64,000 bases of DNA. It comes from a bacterium (GTDB lineage Bacteria > Ratteibacteria > UBA8468 > B48-G9 > DSTR01). Position 1 is the first letter of the stretch. Each line of letters opens with the position of its first letter. The stretch lies in NCBI GenBank assembly GCA_029551285.1, contig JAKPFT010000062.1, positions 1-64,000 on the forward strand, written 5' to 3'. A program made the translations under genes and the position numbers. The notes under the pieces are model-generated. The model had not been told where the DNA came from, did no database searches, and saw only the letters and a list, made by a program, of their open reading frames with translations. Below, in pieces: positions 60,879 through 64,000 of this stretch.

Positions 60879-61790
60879 TTAAATTTGTCCGGAGATTTTA
60901 CGATTACAATGCCAGGTGGTTTTGCCGCCCAGGGCGACCACTTTCACCTGGCCAGTCCACCTTTTCTCAAGAAGCAACTTCCGCCAGTTCTTCTCCACCT
61001 TGCGGGTACCCTGGCAGCAGATGGCAGCCACTGAAGGACCGGCCCCGCTTAAACAACACCCGCTGGCTCCACTGGCCAGGGCTGTCCGGCAAAGTGGCAC
61101 CAGATGAGGATATAACTTCGCCCGGTACGGCTGGTGCAGGGCATCCTCCATGCCTGTTTTCAAATAGTACCCTTTTTGCTCCAGAAAAGCAAGGGTTAAA
61201 AAGGCGCACCGGCTGATATTGAAAGTGGCTTGCTGGCGGTCAATTTTCCCGGGCAGAATCTGTCTGGCCTGCCGGGTTGGGTAGCCTTTTTCCGGCAGGA
61301 AGATGACAGCCTTCCAGCCAGCCGGGACAGGAATACTGCGGTAAAGAAGCCGGTCACTGGCAGCCACCAGGACAAAACCACCCAGTAAACTGGCGGCAAC
61401 ATTGTCAGGGTGCTTCTCCATTCTCAGACAGCAGGAAAGAACCTCCTCAGTATCCACCGGTCGGCCAGCAAGGAGAAAGGCAGCCAGTACACCAGCGACA
61501 ACGGCGCTTCCGCTACCGCCCAGACCGGCCCCTGGAGGAATTCTGTTTGTTATCACCAGACGGAGGGGCAACACCGGCTGCTGGAGAATTTTGCGCGTCT
61601 GGGCATAAGCCTGCCAGACAAGATTGCTCTTGTCTCCGGGCAGTCGGGGGTCGTCAACCCTGATGGAAAGTTGTCTGGCTGTCCTGACCCGATAGGTAGA
61701 AAAAAGTCTTAAACTGACAGCCGCACAGTCAAAACCACTGCCGAGGTTGCCAATACTGGCCGGAACAGAAATTATGAATTCAGATTCCAT
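60879..61790 (-). CDS. thrB: homoserine kinase
   Basis: The 303-residue GHMP kinase phosphorylates homoserine in threonine synthesis. It begins FIISVPASIGNLGSGFDCAA, has the ATP loop IPPGAGLGGSGSAVVAG, and a C-terminal ASGCCLSGAGPSVAAIC. It starts 18 nt after hom in the same operon. thrC is not in the window. Confidence 0.93.
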   Translation of the reverse strand: MESEFIISVPASIGNLGSGFDCAAVSLRLFSTYRVRTARQLSIRVDDPRLPGDKSNLVWQAYAQTRKILQQPVLPLRLVITNRIPPGAGLGGSGSAVVAGVLAAFLLAGRPVDTEEVLSCCLRMEKHPDNVAASLLGGFVLVAASDRLLYRSIPVPAGWKAVIFLPEKGYPTRQARQILPGKIDRQQATFNISRCAFLTLAFLEQKGYYLKTGMEDALHQPYRAKLYPHLVPLCRTALASGASGCCLSGAGPSVAAICCQGTRKVEKNWRKLLLEKRWTGQVKVVALGGKTTWHCNRKISGQI

Positions 61791-61808
61791 GGAGAAAAAG
61801 GTTTACGT

Positions 61809-63086
61809 TTATTCCACCAGTCGCAGCCGGACAGTAGGCTGGCGAATAGCCTTGAGAGCATCAATGCTCTTGAGCGCCTGGCGAAAAGATTTTTCGGAGG
61901 CCTGGTGGGTAAGCATTACAATGGGGACTGCCTGCCGGGGATTCTCTTGCTTCTGGATGACAGAGGCAATGCTGATATTGTTCTGGCCAAGTATCTGGGC
62001 AATGCTGGCCAACACTCCGGGCCGGTCTACGGCGGTGAAGCGCAGATAGCAGCGGGAAAGAGAATCAGCACTATCCATCAGTGAAAGAACTTTGTTTTCT
62101 GGCCAGCGCAGGCTGGCGAATCCTCCCTGGCGCAGTTTCAATCCGATCTCCACCACGTCAGCCACCACCGCACTGGCCGCCGCCTTGCCTCCGGCTCCTT
62201 CCCCAAAGAGGAGGCTGCGACCAATCAGGTCCCCTTCCAGATAGATGGCGTTGTAAACATCTTCCACCAGAGCCAGAAGGTGGTTCGCAGGCAGAAGAGC
62301 AGGGTGGACCCGGGCGTCCAGAACTCCGGATCTGGTATCAGCCAGAGCCAGAAGTTTTACGCGATAACCCAGTTCGCGAGCGTAAACAATATCTAACTGG
62401 CTTAGTTGCTCTATTCCCTCAACGGGAATTTCGCGCCAGGAGATAATCTTGTGGAAGAGATAACGAATTAGAATGCCAAGTTTGTGGGCGGTATCCACCC
62501 CGCAGAGGTCAAGGGCAGGATTGGCCTCAGCGTATCCCTGCTTCCTGGCTTTCTCCAGAGCGTGAGCAAACTCCATTCCTTCCAGACTCATCCGGGAAAG
62601 GATGTAGTTAGTAGTTCCGTTGAGGATGGCCAGCATCCGTTTTATGGAAGTGCCCACAAAGCTCTCGCGGACTGTCTTGATAATCGGAATGGCTCCTCCA
62701 ACGCTGGCTTCAAAACCAAGATAAACCCGTTTTTCTGCAGCCAGGTTCATCAATTCCTCGCCGTGCTCTGATAAAAGTGCCTTGTTGGCGGTGACGACGC
62801 TTTTTCCCTGACTGAGGGCAGTCTTTACCAGAGAATAAGCTGGCTGCAGGCCTCCGATTAGTTCCACCAGGATATCCACCTCGGTTTCTCTCAGCATCCG
62901 GTGAACGTCGGTAAAAAAAGGAGGGCCAGTTAGAGGTTTTTTCTCCGGAGCCGCATCAGCCGCTGCGACAAGGTCAAAGCGCAGGCCTGTTTTCTGCAGG
63001 AGAGCGGCTCGCCTCTGGCGCAGAATTCTTATAAACTGGGCACCCACAGTACCACAACCGGCCACGGCCACGCGGATGTTTTTCAT
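61809..63086 (-). CDS. hom: homoserine dehydrogenase
   Basis: The 425-residue NAD(P)-dependent enzyme reduces aspartate semialdehyde. The Rossmann motif is VAVAGCGTVGAQFI. The catalytic core has ILNGTTNYILSRM, GYAEANPALDLCGVDTAHKL and GEGAGGKAAASAVVADVVE. A C-terminal ACT domain (about 345-425, beginning RFTAVDRPGVLASIAQIL) is the usual site for threonine feedback inhibition. The ATG is 1 nt after the stop of the upstream coiled-coil gene. Confidence 0.96.
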   Translation of the reverse strand: MKNIRVAVAGCGTVGAQFIRILRQRRAALLQKTGLRFDLVAAADAAPEKKPLTGPPFFTDVHRMLRETEVDILVELIGGLQPAYSLVKTALSQGKSVVTANKALLSEHGEELMNLAAEKRVYLGFEASVGGAIPIIKTVRESFVGTSIKRMLAILNGTTNYILSRMSLEGMEFAHALEKARKQGYAEANPALDLCGVDTAHKLGILIRYLFHKIISWREIPVEGIEQLSQLDIVYARELGYRVKLLALADTRSGVLDARVHPALLPANHLLALVEDVYNAIYLEGDLIGRSLLFGEGAGGKAAASAVVADVVEIGLKLRQGGFASLRWPENKVLSLMDSADSLSRCYLRFTAVDRPGVLASIAQILGQNNISIASVIQKQENPRQAVPIVMLTHQASEKSFRQALKSIDALKAIRQPTVRLRLVE

Positions 63087-63087
63087 T

Positions 63088-63867
63088 TCAATAAGAGCGG
63101 TAAAGCCTTCCGGGGGTGGAAGTTTCCTGAAATTGAGGCTCTTTGAAGAATAACTGACTCTGCAGCGCCATTAATGTTCTTTCGCGATCTTCGTCAGGGG
63201 TTAAAGTCTTTTGCTTTCTCAGCTGGCGGGCGCGGCCCAGATACATCTTACTGGCCGAATAATTAACCTGAGCGTCCTGACCGGCCAGTCCCTGCCTGGC
63301 CGTTTTCTCGGCCAGTTCCAGACAGGCCAGGTACTCGTTAAGGTAACTTCTAACTAAGAGTTTGTCCCACCGCGTCTGAATGGCCGGAAGGCGGGGAATT
63401 TTTCTCAACTGCTCTCTGATATGTTGGTATTGAAAAATGTCCTGGGCCAGTTTTTCCAGTTTAGTCAACCGGGAAAGGTAAAGCCTGGTGTCCATCTGTC
63501 TCAGTAATTCTTTGACCTCCTCCTCGGAGAAGTGATAGGTTCTCGCCAGCGCCAGGGCTTGTTCTCCCAGAGAGTGAAGGCTCCCGTAACAGCCGGTCTG
63601 AATAAGTTTCTTCATTTCGGCGAGGAGCTGTTCAAATTCCTTTTTCTTTTCTTGCAGAATTCTTTCCTGCTTTTTCCTGGCCTCTTCTTCGGCCAGGCGT
63701 TTTTGCTCCTCGGCCTGCCGTCTGGCCTGCTCCCTGCGGTAGTTATGGTAAAAGAGGTAGCCATTGAAGGCCACCAGTATCAACGCCAAAATCAGGAGTA
63801 TCTTCTTTAAAAGGGACTTTTTCCCTTTTGACGGTGCCGCAGGCAGTGTTTTTTTTGTTTCACTCAT
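63088..63867 (-). CDS. membrane-anchored coiled-coil protein of unknown function
   Basis: The 259-residue product has a basic N-terminus and one TM helix at about 21-40. A long charged coiled coil (about 45-95, Arg/Glu/Lys-rich, EEQKRLAEEEARKKQ) and a helical C-terminal region with TPR-like spacing follow. The family is not recognised. The start overlaps the trpA end by 8 nt and the stop is 1 nt from hom. It thus sits between tryptophan and threonine genes without an obvious metabolic link. Confidence 0.6.
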   Translation of the reverse strand: MSETKKTLPAAPSKGKKSLLKKILLILALILVAFNGYLFYHNYRREQARRQAEEQKRLAEEEARKKQERILQEKKKEFEQLLAEMKKLIQTGCYGSLHSLGEQALALARTYHFSEEEVKELLRQMDTRLYLSRLTKLEKLAQDIFQYQHIREQLRKIPRLPAIQTRWDKLLVRSYLNEYLACLELAEKTARQGLAGQDAQVNYSASKMYLGRARQLRKQKTLTPDEDRERTLMALQSQLFFKEPQFQETSTPGRLYRSY

Positions 63868-64000
63868 GATTGGTAAGAAAGACCTTAAAGTTTGCCATGG
63901 ACTTTTCCACTTCCTCTATTTTACCATCAGCCAGTCTTCTCAGGAAATAACTACCGATAATAACCGCATCTACATGGGGTGCCAGGTACTTAATCTGTTC
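63860..64000 (-). CDS. trpA: tryptophan synthase alpha subunit, C-terminal 46 residues
   Basis: The frame enters from the window edge and ends at 63860. It reads EQIKYLAPHVDAVIIGSYF, which matches the last barrel strand of TrpA: 'E-Q-V-x-x-L-A' followed by the 'D-G-V-I-V-G-S' phosphate-binding loop. A helical tail follows. TrpA cleaves indole-glycerol phosphate. Only the 3' end is visible, so the identification rests on this one segment. Confidence 0.8.
   Translation of the reverse strand, partial: EQIKYLAPHVDAVIIGSYFLRRLADGKIEEVEKSMANFKVFLTNHE

Noticed and set aside
1..64000. CRISPR array, prophage or defence island
   Set aside because: No regularly spaced repeats, cas genes, phage structural genes or restriction-type genes were seen; the only mobile traces are the IS relic and the foldback element.

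Overview
The window looks like chromosomal DNA of roughly 50% GC from an uncultivated Gram-negative bacterium. A Kdo transferase, an AsmA-like protein, an outer-membrane-barrel TPR protein and a MIP-type FKBP indicate an outer membrane. Large secreted proteins with CBM9-like, DUF4838, GH42-like, sulfatase, dockerin and CFI-box-CTERM modules resemble those of polysaccharide-degrading lineages such as Omnitrophota, Lentisphaerota and related candidate phyla. The phylum cannot be fixed from this sequence. Core genes are intact (carB, rpsB-tsf, murG-murC, era, miaB, nadE, hom-thrB, trpA end), so this is not a plasmid or prophage.

Region by region. 1-0.5 kb: a decayed IS481-like transposase. 0.5-7.1 kb: two large secreted carbohydrate-active-type proteins, the first broken by a frameshift. 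7.4-16 kb: a minus-strand operon of TPR/beta-barrel protein, FecR protein, CFI-box-CTERM surface protein and a CHASE2/HD-GYP c-di-GMP phosphodiesterase, behind a consensus promoter. This is the most coherent candidate for a little-described system. 16-21.6 kb: carB, an SGNH hydrolase and a secreted PHP phosphoesterase with a dockerin-like tail. 21.9-30.2 kb: nadE coupled to a UroD-like methyltransferase, a sulfatase-fold protein with Thr at the nucleophile position, an esterase, an AsmA-like gene split at an A8 run, kdtA and a sugar isomerase. 30.2-34.5 kb: a 261-bp foldback element, FKBP, a GspF-type protein, a TPR protein, tRNA-Leu(CAA) and HU. 34.5-38.3 kb: tsf/rpsB, then an ICMT-like, a UPF0280 and a PP-loop thiolase-like gene. 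38.4-46.1 kb: murG-murC-nnrE-HEAT-CsgG/propeller operon. 46.2-54.2 kb: an oxidoreductase, era, and an overlapping GT2 / GH5-like / Lon operon. 54.4-57.4 kb: zinc dehydrogenase, two small membrane proteins and miaB. 57.4-64 kb: a very tight minus-strand operon trpA-(coiled coil)-hom-thrB-trkA-trkA-(48-aa membrane protein)-trkH-OB-fold protein.

Expression signals are unusually legible. Many promoters match TTGACN-17-TANNNT. Several genes without a Shine-Dalgarno sequence (nadE, murG, kdtA, one TPR gene) have their -10 box 6-7 nt before the start codon, which implies leaderless mRNAs. Other genes carry clear Shine-Dalgarno sequences, so both initiation modes seem to be in use. Function calls rest on recognisable motifs read by eye; no database search was run.
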